This document shows, one piece after another, positions 13,401-26,797 of a stretch of DNA of 64,000 nucleotides. Where the stretch lies: contig JAAOMT010000515.1 in the NCBI GenBank assembly GCA_016748015.1, positions 293,249 through 357,248 of the forward strand. Direction: 5' to 3'. A program made the translations under genes and the position numbers. Origin of the DNA: Geosiphon pyriformis (lineage: Eukaryota; Glomeromycota; Glomeromycetes; Archaeosporales; Geosiphonaceae). A model generated the notes under the pieces. That model was given only the letters and a program-made list of their open reading frames with translations. It did no database searches and was not told the DNA's origin. How positions within the stretch are numbered: the stretch's first letter is position 1; each line of letters begins with the position of its first letter.

Positions 13401-14542
13401 AGTTTAAATACAACATTAAAAGAAAACCTGATCCTTGGAGGCTCCAGAATGAAAATTCAATAGAAAAACTGAATTCAAATTAGTATATATATATATAATT
13501 TTTTGAATCGAATAAGTTAGAGAAAATGTTGAAAATCGTTCAGATAAGTCAAATATTACATCAGTTTTCTTTAAAAAATTACGTTTTATCTTAATAATTC
13601 TTATATTTGAAATAAAATTTTTCTTCTTGATATATTCTCAACCTTATTTGTATATTAAAAAAACTTTTTCAAAGCAAATCTCAGATAAGCTATTGTGATT
13701 GGTTTGAATATAAAATCAAGTATAGGTTTTAAATCCCTTTGAAAATAAAAGTTTTTAAAAAGCTTGACATAAAAGATTTTGAATCCTGTTTAGGATGAAA
13801 AGAATTGAAAAAAAGAACGTCTTTATTCAATATAAGAGAAACCAAATTTTAAAAATTGAAAGAAATACATGATGATAAATATATATCTATATCTAATATT
13901 TTTTGTTGCTTAATTGTTTGACCTTATTTGTCTCTATTTTTAAATTTAAATCGAATTTTGAACCAATATTGTTAGAGAAACAATTCTGTTTAAATTATCA
14001 GACGAGACACCCAACCTAATATATTTCAAATGTTTAACGAATACAAATTTTTTTTCATCATTTTAATAATCAAATTGATATTTCAGTGCTGTCGTAATTC
14101 ATTAATAAAGTCTTTAATGAAAAGTTTTATTGGAAATTCTACAGTTAATAAATCAACCCCTAATTGGCGTTCATTCAATCCTAATGAGATTAAATTTTGG
14201 ATCCGATTTCAAGATTCATTACTCATCCTATAATCTGAGTCACCAAAAGAATTTTCCCGATTGAAATTTCTTATTGGAGATTTTTGCTTTCTTTGAAAGA
14301 GATTATTATAATTATTATTTGAGTTAAATATATAAGCTGGTGAAAAAAAATCATCATCTTACAAAGTTAATTATGTTAAAATTAATGAAAAGTTTAAATT
14401 TTATGTTGGTGAACCTTTGTCACCAAGCTTGAATCAGATCTTATTTCATACAAATAGTTATATAGTACCTTGCAATTGACAGTGCTTTCTAAATTAAACA
14501 AAATCTAATGTTGAAAAAGATATCAGGAATCAGATCAAGGGT
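10455..14542. other. Intergenic; weak coding-like relics at 11.2-12.2 kb
   Basis: Between 11232 and 12220 there is an unusual run of plus-strand open frames (11232-11465, 11623-11856, 11867-12100 and a continuation after the stop at about 12100) with less biased composition than the flanks. They read as fragments of one decayed gene, but I cannot name a family. From 12200 to 14540 the DNA is AT-rich with nothing recognisable. Confidence 0.4.
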
Positions 14543-15541
14543 TTAAAGTGAAGCTTTGATCGTTAAAAATTTTTCACTCTTCTCTACTGAAGTTTCGGTA
14601 TTTTTCTCCTTTCCAATCAATTGCACCTTTAATCCCATTTTATCCTTTACAACCATCTTCCCCTCCAAAAAACTCAAATCACTTGATGCTAAATGATGAC
14701 AGCCAACTGATAGAAACTCTTCCAAATCTTCCAGATGATGCCAGTCTTTGAGAATTGAATGTCGACCATCGTAAAAGCAACAATAACGAAATTTGATTCG
14801 CTGAAGAGTTTTCGGACGAGTTTTTAATGTTTCCAATATTTCGGTTAGACCGACATCAATATTGGCGAATTCCACCTCTTCCAGAAACTTTAGTTGATGA
14901 ATTAATTGTGAAGCGCATACAGCATATTTCATCTGATCATCAGCATAAAGATATGAGCCGAAATTACGCAAACGAAATCTCAACTTTCGAATTTTTGGAT
15001 GCTGTTCAGCCAACGTTGAGAAGAAAGCTTCGATATGTTCATTCGGTAAAATAGCCCAATGTTGTGCAGAAATTGTCACCTCTATAAGATTTGAAGAACG
15101 ACGGATCATTTGTTTAATGAGCGAATAACAGACCATATTATGACCGATTGGGTATGCGAATCCTTCTGTCAAGTATGGAAATAAAATATTGACCGCAGTA
15201 ATCACATGACGGTCATTTAAATTTTGAAGGCATGCGATATAGTCAAATGTCGGTGCTGACCGAAGTTTTGGTATTCGAACATTCCAATTTTTGACTAAAG
15301 CCAAATCATCACCAGTAACGTAAGAGAAATAAATTCTTAATAAAGAACGAATCTTTTCTGGGTCTTGGTCCCAGGTGGTTGGCAAAAGTTCAAATGGATT
15401 TCGCCATAAAATTGGCACAGTTGTACGACACCAATCTCTACTGACAAAGAGGGTGGAATAGAGGGAATTTTTATCGTTTGCCAAATTCTCGATGATTTCG
15501 TGAAGTACGTCGACGGGCAAATAAGGATGTCCTGGCTCCAT
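14543..15541 (-). CDS. F-box protein, single exon, 332 aa
   Basis: Likely substrate-recognition subunit of an SCF (Skp1-Cullin-F-box) ubiquitin ligase. The first 50 residues carry the F-box pattern: L-P-V-D-V-L-H-E-I-I-E-N-L, then S-L-Y-S-T-L-F-V-S-R-D-W-C and the W-R-N-P-F ending that is typical of fungal F-box proteins. The rest is hydrophobic and leucine-spaced, consistent with degenerate leucine-rich repeats for target binding; residues 235-290 (L-E-E-V-E-F, I-K-F-R-Y-C) look LRR-like. ATG at 15541 starts immediately before the F-box and no upstream exon is needed. The tail is charged and probably disordered. Same architecture as the gene at 35031-36641. Target unknown. Confidence 0.85.
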   Translation of the reverse strand: MEPGHPYLPVDVLHEIIENLANDKNSLYSTLFVSRDWCRTTVPILWRNPFELLPTTWDQDPEKIRSLLRIYFSYVTGDDLALVKNWNVRIPKLRSAPTFDYIACLQNLNDRHVITAVNILFPYLTEGFAYPIGHNMVCYSLIKQMIRRSSNLIEVTISAQHWAILPNEHIEAFFSTLAEQHPKIRKLRFRLRNFGSYLYADDQMKYAVCASQLIHQLKFLEEVEFANIDVGLTEILETLKTRPKTLQRIKFRYCCFYDGRHSILKDWHHLEDLEEFLSVGCHHLASSDLSFLEGKMVVKDKMGLKVQLIGKEKNTETSVEKSEKFLTIKASL

Positions 15542-18500
15542 GATTTTTTGCTGCCGTCGACGTCTGTGTCAGTTTTCCAAGAAATTGATATTTGTGTGGG
15601 TACAGTTGATAAACGTAATAAATTTACTTTTTTTATCAAAGTGAGAAACGCCGGTCCGTATCACAATTTAATCAAACTCATTCAACATATAAGGTCTACG
15701 TCAGCCGAGAATATCACACAATTTGAATATTCAAAACAAATGGTTATCAGCTTCAGCAGCCGGAATATAATATATTTGAGATTTAGTTCAACAAATTCAA
15801 CGACCTGAAAAGTTCTATAAAAAAAATTAAAAAAAGAAAGAAAATTATTGTAGATGAGGAACGAAAGTGGCTAATTATCATACAGCAAAAAGGATGCAAA
15901 CCGGAGGTCATTGTTCAGCAAATGGTAGTGTAGCCGATCCGAGTCTCCGATATGGAACATAATATAACACGAATCGTATAGACCAATCGGAAGCGCCTTA
16001 GCTGGATAGTCGGATACACAAGGATCATTAAAATTTGATTGTTATTCCCTTTTTGTTCATGATAGTTTTCCCGTGCTTCGTAACAGCTTATCACTAAGTC
16101 GCATGATTGTATTATGACGAAAAGCCTGATATTATTAAAATTTTTCATTAACCTTTAAGATGCTGAAACATGAAGCTATAACAAAAAGACTTTTTTAATA
16201 ATAAAGTGATTAACATTCAGGATAAATCTTTTGATATTATTCACGGGTTATTAAAATCGGCTAATAGCTAGAACGAATTTTTAATTTTACGAATCAATCA
16301 CCGATGAGAACAAAAATCTAATGCCTTCAAAGTTAATTTGACAAGAATTTCAATTAATGATCTTTTGTATTCCAATTCTTTGGCTTTAAAATGTTAAGCT
16401 GTAATCCTGGTTGAAAATGACCCAATGGCTTGTAGAAATGGCTCGACGTATGACATGATAATTTTTGATTGTGTATATGCGGGCAGATTTGTAAGGTCCG
16501 AGGTGCCGAGTTAGCTCGCCAAATCGGGGGTTGTTAATCTTTCGATTTAGGACTATCGTGGGAACTTAATAGTTGATTGGCAGTTCGGAACACTGTGCCT
16601 GACCCCTTAAATGCCAATCTTGGATAATGGCTTCTTTTTCATACAAGCAGCCAAAATTTTAAGCGATCTTTTGAAACAGTCCTATGAGATCTATCAAATA
16701 ATCAAAATTGAAGAGCAGAAATTACAAGTAAAATTAAAAAAAATATTTATCAGCAAGGTTTTAAAATAAGTTAATGATATGGCCCATAAAGATCTTGGCA
16801 AGTTGGTTTGTAGTAGCAAAATATTTTTGAATATTTACAAATCAAAAATTTATTCAGATTATTCAATTTTTATTAGCATTGAAACAATTTTTTCAATCAA
16901 AAATTTTATATTCCAAAAAAAATGTTCAATTCAATGTAAGCAGAAAAGTTTTGTCAAACAAAAATGTATTATTTTTCAAGAAGCCACAAAAATACAATTA
17001 ATTCAAAATACGATTATTAGATTCTCAATTATCAAGAAGAATGTGAAATCATTATGACTTTCGGGTTTTTTGTGATGAACACAAGGTTAAACCGCCTTTG
17101 AAGTAAGAATATCAATTATAAAATTCTTTGAATAATACTTGGACATGGAAAATAAATTTTGTAGATATTACCTAAATTGAAAAAAGAATATCCTTAGATG
17201 TATTAATTAATTTAATATGACATAAATTTTAAATGAAATGTATTATTTGCTATAATTTATAAGATAACTAATGAGATAAACATTAAAAAACTCTTTTAAA
17301 GGATATAATTATTTTCGAGAATTACTTATTACCAAAATTTAATCTAGATATTTTCATAAATATATTGAAATAAAAGATTTAAACAGGATGAGCACAACTT
17401 CAGTATTGATTTTCAGTAAATTCCTTGAACAGAAAATATTTGAACAATTTGACATTTATTTTGGTGTTTTTTTTATTACTATTGTAAATTTTTTCAGAAG
17501 GATTTTGAATTTTTATCATTTAACAAAGTTGAAATTTTCAAGTAAAAAGTTCAATAGCAATTTTATTACATTTCTTAATTATCCAAAGCTAATATTTATA
17601 TACTATATAAGCGACCCCTGGATCTTGATCTAGAATAAATTTTGTATACTATAAATCATAATTATTTTTGAAGGCTGCTGATTTTTGAATTGTTGAACAA
17701 GACCAAAAGATTACTAATTTATAAATATGTTATTATATTAAGTGAATTTAATTTTAAAAATTGGATTTTTTTTTACTTAATCACAATAATCTGCAAGAAA
17801 ATAAATTTTAAATTTCTTTTTATATATTTTATTTTGAATAATTTTGATTGTGTAGAATAATAAATTTTTCTGAATCAAAATGCAAAAATTGTTTTTTCTT
17901 AGTTAATGGGCTTTTGAATATCTTTTTTCACACTTATTTTATTCACATGAAAAGATTAATTGCCTTTTTGTTTAAGTAAAAAATCTAGGGATATAGCTAA
18001 AACTGAAATTTGCAAATTTTTGCATGTTTCATGGAATGAAAAAAAGGGGAGATTTTATATTAATTAAAATTTTTCTTCGAATTTTGAAATTTTAACCTTA
18101 TTGAAAGGTGGAATTCCAAAATACATTTTATCCAGTGTAATATCAAGATCACTAAAATTTGTGATGACTTTTATCAGATTGAATGATTTTAACATGTTTG
18201 GAAGCTTCTAAAGGAAAAATATATTAGATGGTTAATTGATTGTTGCCTAAACTTTGAAAATTAAAAATCTAGACATTATAGTGCATTTGCTGTTAATAAA
18301 AATTAAGGTCGATGTAAGAGGCAGAAAAATTAGGGGTTCTTCATTAGATTGCAGTATTATTTATTTCCCAACTTCCAAAATTCTCTTATTGTAAACAACA
18401 AACAAAGACCTTTAATTAAAAATAACTTTTTTGGGGTTCACCGAAATCGATGAGAAGAGATTATTGTTATTCACAAGTACTTTTTAAGTAAAGTGAATTC

Positions 18501-19699
18501 TGTCAAATAAATTTTATTATGAGAATCTTTCATTTTTATTTAACAATTGAACCAAATTAAAATTTACTATTGCAAAAAGTTGAAATTCCATTAATAATCT
18601 CTCCCTTTGACTGGTTCTCTTATTTAAAATTTGGATTCGGATTTTGTTTTTGCAAATTGAAGATGGTGGTGTAGCTACAATTACTTCGGTTTTAAGTTTT
18701 GACAACATGTCCTTAACAGACTCTTATGTCAATTGTGTAAAAACTCGGAACATTACAGATTTTTTAATTACAAGTCATTAAACGTATAAACCTTGTACCT
18801 AAATCATTTCAGTGTTTTGATTGAGAATCACGAATTAGAAACTTTTTAAAATGATAAACGTCGCTAACACTTAAGCAAATAATTTTTTATAAGGATCCCA
18901 GGAACCATGTAATAACTTTGAATTAGAAAATGAAAGCTCAGAATGAAAAGCTGGATTTAAACACTAATATAGATTGAAATGATTAACGATAAGAATTTTT
19001 AGTCCTTTACTCAGTCCTGGAGTTTTTCATACTCAAGTTTCCAGGGTTTCTTATAAAATTACTTCCCTTTTACAGAAAATTGAAATTGAAAATGATTGCA
19101 TCTAATTAATAATTTCATATTAGCATCTCGTTTATTCTGATCCTTTGGTAGGTTGACAGGAGTTTTATCAAATTTTTGGTAAGCTATTTCCCATTCTCAA
19201 ATTTTGAAGGCAATTCAAAATTGGGGTTGATAATTGAAAATACTGTTTTAATCCAGTAGGATTTGAAATGAATTCTCACCTGAATAAGAAATGTTCATTC
19301 TGAAACGAGCAATAAGCATCTATAATATACATCGTCTAATTTTTTGTAGTCTCATCCTTGAGCCTACAAGATTGGGTTATAATAATATACTAAAAAAATG
19401 GTGCAATTCTCATCCACAAAATGAAACAAGAAAGGTTTTTAATTCGAAGATCAGAAATTTGAATATATAATGGATTTTATGAAAAATTTAAAAAACTCAA
19501 AGACTAATTATATATGAAGAAGCCTTTTGAACGAAAGGATAATAGAATTTTCACACAATTAATGAAAGCTTTTTAGGCTTAAATAACCAAATTTTTTGAA
19601 TAGAAAGCCTTTTGCATAAAGTTTCTTTTTCTTTTGTTCCAAACTAATATGAATCGTGCTATCTTCTTCATGAAGACGACATAATTAATGCTTAATTTT
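15542..19699. other. Intergenic with two GC-richer relic patches
   Basis: No gene recognised. Two patches stand out from the AT-rich background: about 15905-16090 and about 16470-16625, the latter with words such as GTGCCGAGTTAGCTCGCC and several CpG. They have no open frame of note and look like fragments of an inserted element or a structured non-coding segment. Plus-strand frames at 16779-17057 and 17388-17633 are F/I/K-rich translations of AT-rich DNA. Confidence 0.4.
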
Positions 19700-22130
19700 A
19701 CAAAACTTTAGGAAGGCAAGAATCGTCAATTTTGAGCATTTTTTTTAATAACTGTATTTATTTTGGATTTTAAATTACGATTTTTGTTGTTCAATAAAAA
19801 TATAATTTATGAGAAACCAACAAGATTACTTGTAAATTATATATCAACAAAATTTTAATTCTATAATTAATTATATTTTTGTTAGTTAAAAACCAATATT
19901 AATTATTTATTTTTAGTTTAACATGTAAAACAAAAATTATATTTGTGTTTTATCACTATTAAATTTTTTACAAAAAGTTTATGCAAAATATAAGAATTAC
20001 AAAAATAATCCAATGTCAAACTACACTTTTGAAAAAAACATGTAAAATATAGATAACTTAGTAATTTGAAAATAGTTAAAAAATTTTTGATTCTTTTTGA
20101 AAAGTTATAGAATTTGAATAAGATTGTGATTAATAAATTTTAATTGTTATTATTAAAAATATTTTTTATTATTTTAATGTTTTTACAATTCTAATTGTCA
20201 ATATAATAATATATCTATCTAATTAATATTTAATGTCAAATTATTGTCAAATTTTTTGTTTTATATATTGAAATTTTCTGATAACTCAAATTCTCTTTGT
20301 AGACAATTTTTTGCTATTGAAAATGTTCGTAGGTACAACTGTTTATTTCTTAATAATTTTGTAAAAAAACTATTATTAATATTTGATTTAATCTTGTCAA
20401 AAAATATTATTAAGATTTAATTTTAATCTTGTAAAAGATATTTTTTTTTAAAACCAATTATTTGTTTTTTGTAATTGTTAATATAATTTTGACATAAACA
20501 ATAAAGCCAATACTAAATATTTTAATAACTTAATTTTTTTTAAAAGTGTTTTTTAGTCTAAAAATTCAAATAATGTTATTAATGTTAACAAAATTAACAA
20601 TTAATTAAATTTGCAATTACAAGATTTAATCAAAAAAAATCAATTTTAAAAGCGATTGTAAATATGATTTGGACCAAAAAATTTGACTTGACAAATTACA
20701 TTTATTTTTTTAATTATAACAAATTTTGAGATATTGTGAATTAAATAAACTAAATAATTAATAATTTAATAACAAAATTAAATATCAAATTAATAAATAA
20801 ATAGGCAATTTCTTTTTTTTAAAATTCAAACCAAAAATTAACAATGTAACAAATAAAATGCTTACTTTTACGGCTTTACAACAAATATTAATTTGTTTAA
20901 TGTAAAAATATGGTAACAATAATGTAATATAAATAATAAATATAATATAATATAGTCCAGATGGCTGGTCACTTGTTGAACCACATGACTCACGTCTATA
21001 TTTAATACAAGTAATATAACTAGAATAAATAGTGGGAGGACCACAATTTGTTAAAAAATAATAAATATAAAAAATTTGATAATTATTTTTAGTAAAATTA
21101 ATAAGTATTAACACACCTTTAACTTATTAGTACTTATTAAAAAAATAAAAATAAAAGTCTAAAAAATTGTTAATTTAATAATAAACTATTTTCTAAATAA
21201 AAACAATATTTATAAAAATTCATTTTTTAATCAATTAAGTCTTCAACAATATTAAAATAATTTTTAATAATTGACTCGTAAATAAAACATGATTTTAAAA
21301 TGATTGAAAACAATTTTATTAATTATTAATTTTAACAATATTAATAAAACTAATTATTGATCAATAAAATAAGAATTTATAAATACAATTACCAAAATTT
21401 CAGAGCAAACATATTTATAAATAATATAAACAATTATCTATCTGAGAAATATTCAAGATAAATTTAATATTATTAAATTATTACAAATATAATTCAAATA
21501 TTATACTAAAAATCAAACATCAAACATCCAATTATAATTATATATTATAATTTTACAAAAAAACTTATATCAGCAAATTTTTAAAGCCATGATCATTTTT
21601 CTCATATTAATTATTGTTAATAAAAATTAATGTATATTTAAAAAAAGTTATATAAATCTGTCAAAATTACTTTTTAATGTCTATTAATTTCAATGCGCAT
21701 AAAAAGTTATCATATTTTTCTCGTATATTTTTTTATAAAATTTTGTTCACCTATTATTAAAGAATATGTATGTGAGTTTTATTCAATTTGCTTAATTATT
21801 CTTTGAATAAAAATAAGAATTCCAAAACCAATTGTTTCATACTGTATATATATTTAAATGTTATAGATAAATTTTTTGCTTTTTATATTGTAAAAATAAT
21901 TTATGATTGATTTTTAAATACAATATTTTTATATATAATGAAAATAATAATTAAAAATTTTAAAGTATTTTTCTCATTAAATAATAACATTTAACTTTTT
22001 TGATTAATATAATTTATATATTATTTTATTTGTTTAGTATTTAATATTATGAATGATTTAATTAATGATATCTTAATAATTTAATATTATATTCGTAAAT
22101 ATAATTTTTCACAATTTCATTAAGTTACAA
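19700..22130. other. AT-rich block
   Basis: About 2.4 kb of very AT-rich DNA with only a handful of CpG dinucleotides and no gene. The 109-aa minus frame at 20785-21114 is low-complexity and unsupported. Compositionally it resembles the more extreme block at 52410-56122. Confidence 0.75.
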
Positions 22131-23279
22131 CTGTTGCAGAATAGATTTGAGTCATTATGTATTACTTATATGGTTATTCAAATAACACAGTATGAATCTT
22201 CAAGGGCCCTGAAATATATTAATATTTTAAAGAAAAATTTTAAATTAAAAGTTTAAAATAAGTTATTATCATGTGATGTTACTTAAAGTTCTCATGTAAT
22301 TTCACAATATGTGCCTTACTCGACAAATAATCAGATGTAGAACAGCCATTTTATTAATTAGTTTCGCCTTAACAAAACCTCCGGCAATTTACACTAGCTA
22401 CATCGCCTAAGCTAAGGCTTAAATAATATCTAAGTTAAGAGCTATTTTAAGTTTAATTTAGGTTAATGATTAAAACCTACTGAAAAAATTATATATTTCA
22501 ATTGTAAAAGATTGTTTTAATTCAAAAATATTGGGCAAAAACCTAACATATATAGCAAATAATGTGTTTTTTGATTTTATTTATCTAAAACATAAGATGC
22601 TATGATCGATATCTGTTAAAGATATATTTCTTCAGCAAAAAGTTGGTTGTCCGCTGAATTAATGAAATTCACTTTTGAACCAAAGCTTTTCTTAGTAAAA
22701 CAATATATTCAATTTCAAAGAGCGAGAAAATTCCGCGATTTAAGACTAAAAATAAAAGCTGATAGTATTAAAATACTATGGACTATTTGACTCATTTTAG
22801 TATAATTTAATGTTGACCCAAATTTATTTTTAATAAGAAAACCCACAGATCAAGAATTCTAACAGCCAGTTGAGATATATTAACCAGGCTTCTGATTTTC
22901 AGCTTCTCCTGAATTATTTAATTAAGTGATCATTCAATGAAAGTTATCTGGTATTTTAATAGGTGTTACGTTTGACTTTTGAAATGTACACCTTCCCCTT
23001 TTTTAGGTCTTCAGTTGACCGAATAATAACGATTTACAACGTTTTACGAAAATAAAGCTTCCACTAATTCTGTGCCCCGATTTTTTGATAGTGAGTTTTT
23101 TGCAATGAAAAATCGTCATACTCAATAATAAGTGTGTGATGTTGTGTAAAAGAATTCTGAGTCTATATTTAACATCATTGGGAATTTTGGAAAATAGTCC
23201 CTGTTGGAATAGCAAATGGCCAAGTAAACTTTTAAGCTGCTGTTTCCTTTCAAAATTTTGCAAGAGAGATTTCATTAAA
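22131..23279. other. Intergenic, upstream of the first TPR gene
   Basis: A short GC-richer patch at about 22360-22430 (with CCTCCGGCAATTTACACTAG) may be a remnant of a mobile element. Otherwise this should hold the promoter and 5' UTR of the TPR gene starting at 23280; I see no clear TATA box. Confidence 0.4.
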
Positions 23280-25717
23280 ATGTTACCTCGAAAACCAGCA
23301 ACAAATATTGAATTCAACTCGCAAAAAAGTGAAAGTGGACCATTAATTATGATAAATGAACAATTCGCAAATTCCATGACCAAATTGGATACGATTAATT
23401 CGCATAAAGAAAATCTATTGCCTGGAATTCGAGCTAGAGAGGTAAAAATTACAAATTTTGTGAAGTCAATCAATTTTTAAAACTGGCATAAAAGGAAAAC
23501 AGATTGCGAATGAAATAAAATCTAAGGCAACTAAAAAAGATGAGATTCATGACAAGATTGTTGACCGCGCTGATTTTAATCATGAAAATCTACTGATAAA
23601 ATGCTCGAATATTGCCAGTTTACTTAACTTCTTCCTTTCTAATCTAGTTACTTGGACGTCATGCAAATAGACCTCAATCAATGATACAATTTAATTCTGA
23701 ACCAGCTCTCAAACTCAATACCAACTTGCCGGCCCGTTACAGTATGATAACACCAACAAAAAATACGGTCCATGTCTACAAAATCGACGTGAATCACAGT
23801 CACCAGGATAGTGAGCAAAAGGACAGACTTGGATTTGCAGGCAAATTAAAATTAATGTTAAACCCTCCACCGAATCTTGGAAAAAAACGTTATTCAGCAC
23901 CAGCAATTATTCGAGGCCCAAAAGCTTGGAATCCGGCACAAAAAAATGGTGAACTAGCGATGAAGGAAGAACAATATCTACAAGCTGCTCTTTGCTTTTC
24001 CAAAGTATTGGAACAATATCCGGATAGTGTTAATGCATATTGTGATCGTGCTACGGCTTATATCCGGATGGGTGATTTTGATCGAGCGACGCAAGATTTG
24101 GATATTGCATTTCAACGAAAACCTAATAAGTCACGTTGTTGGTGTTTGCGGGGTGAACTTCATTATCACCAGGGTAAATATGACGAGGCATTGATTGATT
24201 TTTCTAACGGCTTACAACTCGATCCTGAAAATCTCGAGGCTTTGAACAGACGTGCTTTAATACTCAGTAAAATTGGATTCCATAGTAAGGCTGCTGAAGA
24301 ATTGGATAAAATTATTAGACTTCAACCCAAGAATCCTATTGCATTGCAACAACGTGGTATAGATCATTTTCTCACGAAAAATTTTATCGCTGCCGTACCA
24401 GATTTAACGAGATCATTGCTCTACGGGGTAGAGGATCAGAAGGCCACAACTCTCAGTTATCGAGCCGCGGCTTATAAAGCGATGGATCGATTCGTTGAAT
24501 CTTTACACGATTTTAATACTGTTTTGGAAATGGATCCGAATGATATTGAGGCGCTGAATCAACGTGCTGATCTTCATCGATTAATTCGAAACTTCAATAA
24601 AGCTATTAAGGATTTTACTCGTGTCTTAGAACTTGAGCCGTATAACGCTTTTGCACTCAAAAATCGAGGAGCCATGTATGCCCAATTACGTCAGTATGAC
24701 CGAGCCCTTGCAGATTTTAACAGACATTTAGAATTAGAACCTGATGACACTTTTTCGTTGGGTATACGTGGTGATGTTTATCGACTTATTGGACGATTTG
24801 AAGAAGCTTTGCCAGATTTAAATAAAGTCATTTCACTTGAAACGGACGATGCAGAAGCTGCATTAATGACTCGAGCTGCTGTTTATCGTAAAATGGATAG
24901 GTTTGAAGAAGCATTATCAGATCTAAATGCAATTCTCGATAATAATCCTGAAAATTCCCAAGCCTTAGCAATAAGAGGCGATATCCATTACTGGAAAAAA
25001 CTTTATTATGAAGCATTAATTGATCTGGATGAAGCACTCGAAATTAGGTCCACTGATCATAATGCATTACGCAGTCGAGGTGTAACAAATGCGGCGTTGC
25101 AAAGATATCACGAGGCCCTTTACGATTTTGAAAAATCATTGATGATTGATCCTGAAGATGCATGGACACTGACATTTAGAGCTGAAGTATATCATATTCT
25201 AGAAATGTACAATGAAGCTATCAATGATTTGGATCGTGCCATCCAAATAGCACCTAAGCAGTGGTTCCCCCTAGTCGTTCGTGGTAGTGTTTATCGTTCC
25301 ATGAAAAGGTATACTCGAGCATTATCTGATCTGGATGTTGCTTTAAAATACACACCGCAAGACCTGTTTGGACAGCGATACCAAACACAGGCATACGCTA
25401 ATCGTGGAGCGGTTTCTCGAATTTTGGGTCGCTTCGATCGAGCGTTACATGATTTAAATCTTGCTTTATCTCGTGAACCGCAAAATATCTTTGTTATCAG
25501 TCAACGTGGAGCTTTATTTCGTGCTTTGGGAAGATATGATGATGCTAACAAAGATTTGGAGAAAGCATTAAGCTACGATCCCAATAATCAATTTGCGTTG
25601 TCAGAACGAGCAAAGGTTAATCGCATCATTGCTACAAATAAACTTCTTGTCCAATTCAACAAGCAGTTGAGCGTTACTATCGATGCAGCGGCTAGTTTTG
25701 AGGGAACCATTGTATGA
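23280..25717 (+). CDS. TPR-repeat protein, two exons, 743 aa (copy 1)
   Basis: Exon 1 (23280-23441, 54 codons) joins exon 2 (23648-25717) across a phase-0 intron; the same intron position, after a Glu codon, occurs in the paralogue at 32039-34289, which supports the model. After a roughly 140-residue basic, Ser/Pro-containing and probably disordered N-terminus, the protein is an almost uninterrupted solenoid of 16 tetratricopeptide repeats plus a partial one, each 34-35 aa with the A-L-x-D-L/F and D-P-x-N/D pattern. It should act as a protein-protein interaction scaffold. The block before repeat 1, R-G-P-K-A-W-N, is identical in the paralogue. No catalytic domain and no signal peptide are visible, so a cytosolic location is likely. 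The intron contains some coding-like sequence (about 23489-23630) that could be an alternative exon, but it lacks a good donor. Confidence 0.9.
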
Positions 25718-26797
25718 GTCCAGCAATTTAACCACATACAAAGTTGATCAAAGTGAACAACTGATGCTTTTCCAAAGGAACACTTTCGAAGTACTGTTGA
25801 AAATTCTGCTTTGCTAATTTAAATCATCTTCAAACTCTAATTCAATATTCCTTGTATATTACTCGCATTGTATATGTATAAATTAAAAACCTGTATTTAT
25901 ATGTTGAAAGCAAATTATACTGAACAGGATTGAAAAAATAAAGTTCAGTTCTAACAATTATTTTAAAGTCTTGAATTCTTGATCACAATCTAGATTTGTA
26001 GAAAAACCGAAAAACCGAAAAGTCTGGAAATATTTGCATGATAACTTTCTTAAAGAACTAAATATTGATCATTGTGACTTTTTTCAATAATGTTAAACTA
26101 CTAAGATCACAAATAAATAAAATTTAGAATATCACATCTTAAAAACGTTTTTAACTATGATACAAGTTAAACGCAAAAATTTGAAATTCCCCCTTTCAAA
26201 TGGAATAATTTGCAAATGAAAATTTGGAGACTTTTGAATTGAATTTTTAATTTTAGAAATTTCAGTTTAAACCGTTTTATTTAAGCCTAATCCTCCCAAT
26301 CTTTCTTTCAAAAATGATTTACATGCGCGATTAGTTTAAAATCATAATCATTGAAGAAAAGTTTACTTTCTGTCTCGAAAATAAACTACCCAGATAGTAT
26401 ATCCCCGTCAAATAAACTCAAAAATAAAGATGATTTTTGGATTAGAGAATTTTCCTTAACAAGCATCCCTAATTTATTACCAGCTTTATAATCAGTTTTG
26501 AAAAAGCCAGTAACAACTAGTCAATTTCGAGGAACTTAGTTTTCTTCATAGTTTTTAATATGATTTTAGTGAGCAAAATTTACAGGAGTTTGTATTGCAT
26601 CCAACGGGTTTTGTCTAAAGCTCTTTCATGCTAAAAATATTTCAAATTCATTTTTCTGACTATAAGTTTGGAAGTAATAAATTATGTAGATTTTCAATTA
26701 AAATCTTCCAAAATTAAATTTAATAAATAAAGTATCTTGCAGCTTGATAAAATATTCATCACTTTACGAAGAAAATTTTTGGATTCCAGTTAGTATT
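25718..26797. other. Intergenic between convergent genes
   Basis: Shared 3' flank of the first TPR gene and the SYG1-like gene, which are convergent. AT-rich, no gene recognised. Confidence 0.7.

Noticed and set aside
15500-15808. 102-aa plus-strand frame overlapping the F-box gene start
   Set aside because: Overlaps a well-supported gene in antisense and has no recognisable features.
16470-16625. Possible tRNA gene in the GC-rich patch
   Set aside because: I could not find a T-loop (GTTCRANTC) and an A-box at the proper spacing on either strand.
20785-21114. 109-aa minus-strand frame in AT-rich DNA
   Set aside because: Low-complexity I/Y/K composition expected from AT-rich sequence, with no start context or domain.
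23003-23473. 156-aa minus-strand frame opposite exon 1 of the first TPR gene
   Set aside because: No domain; the plus-strand exon is supported by the intron position shared with the paralogue.
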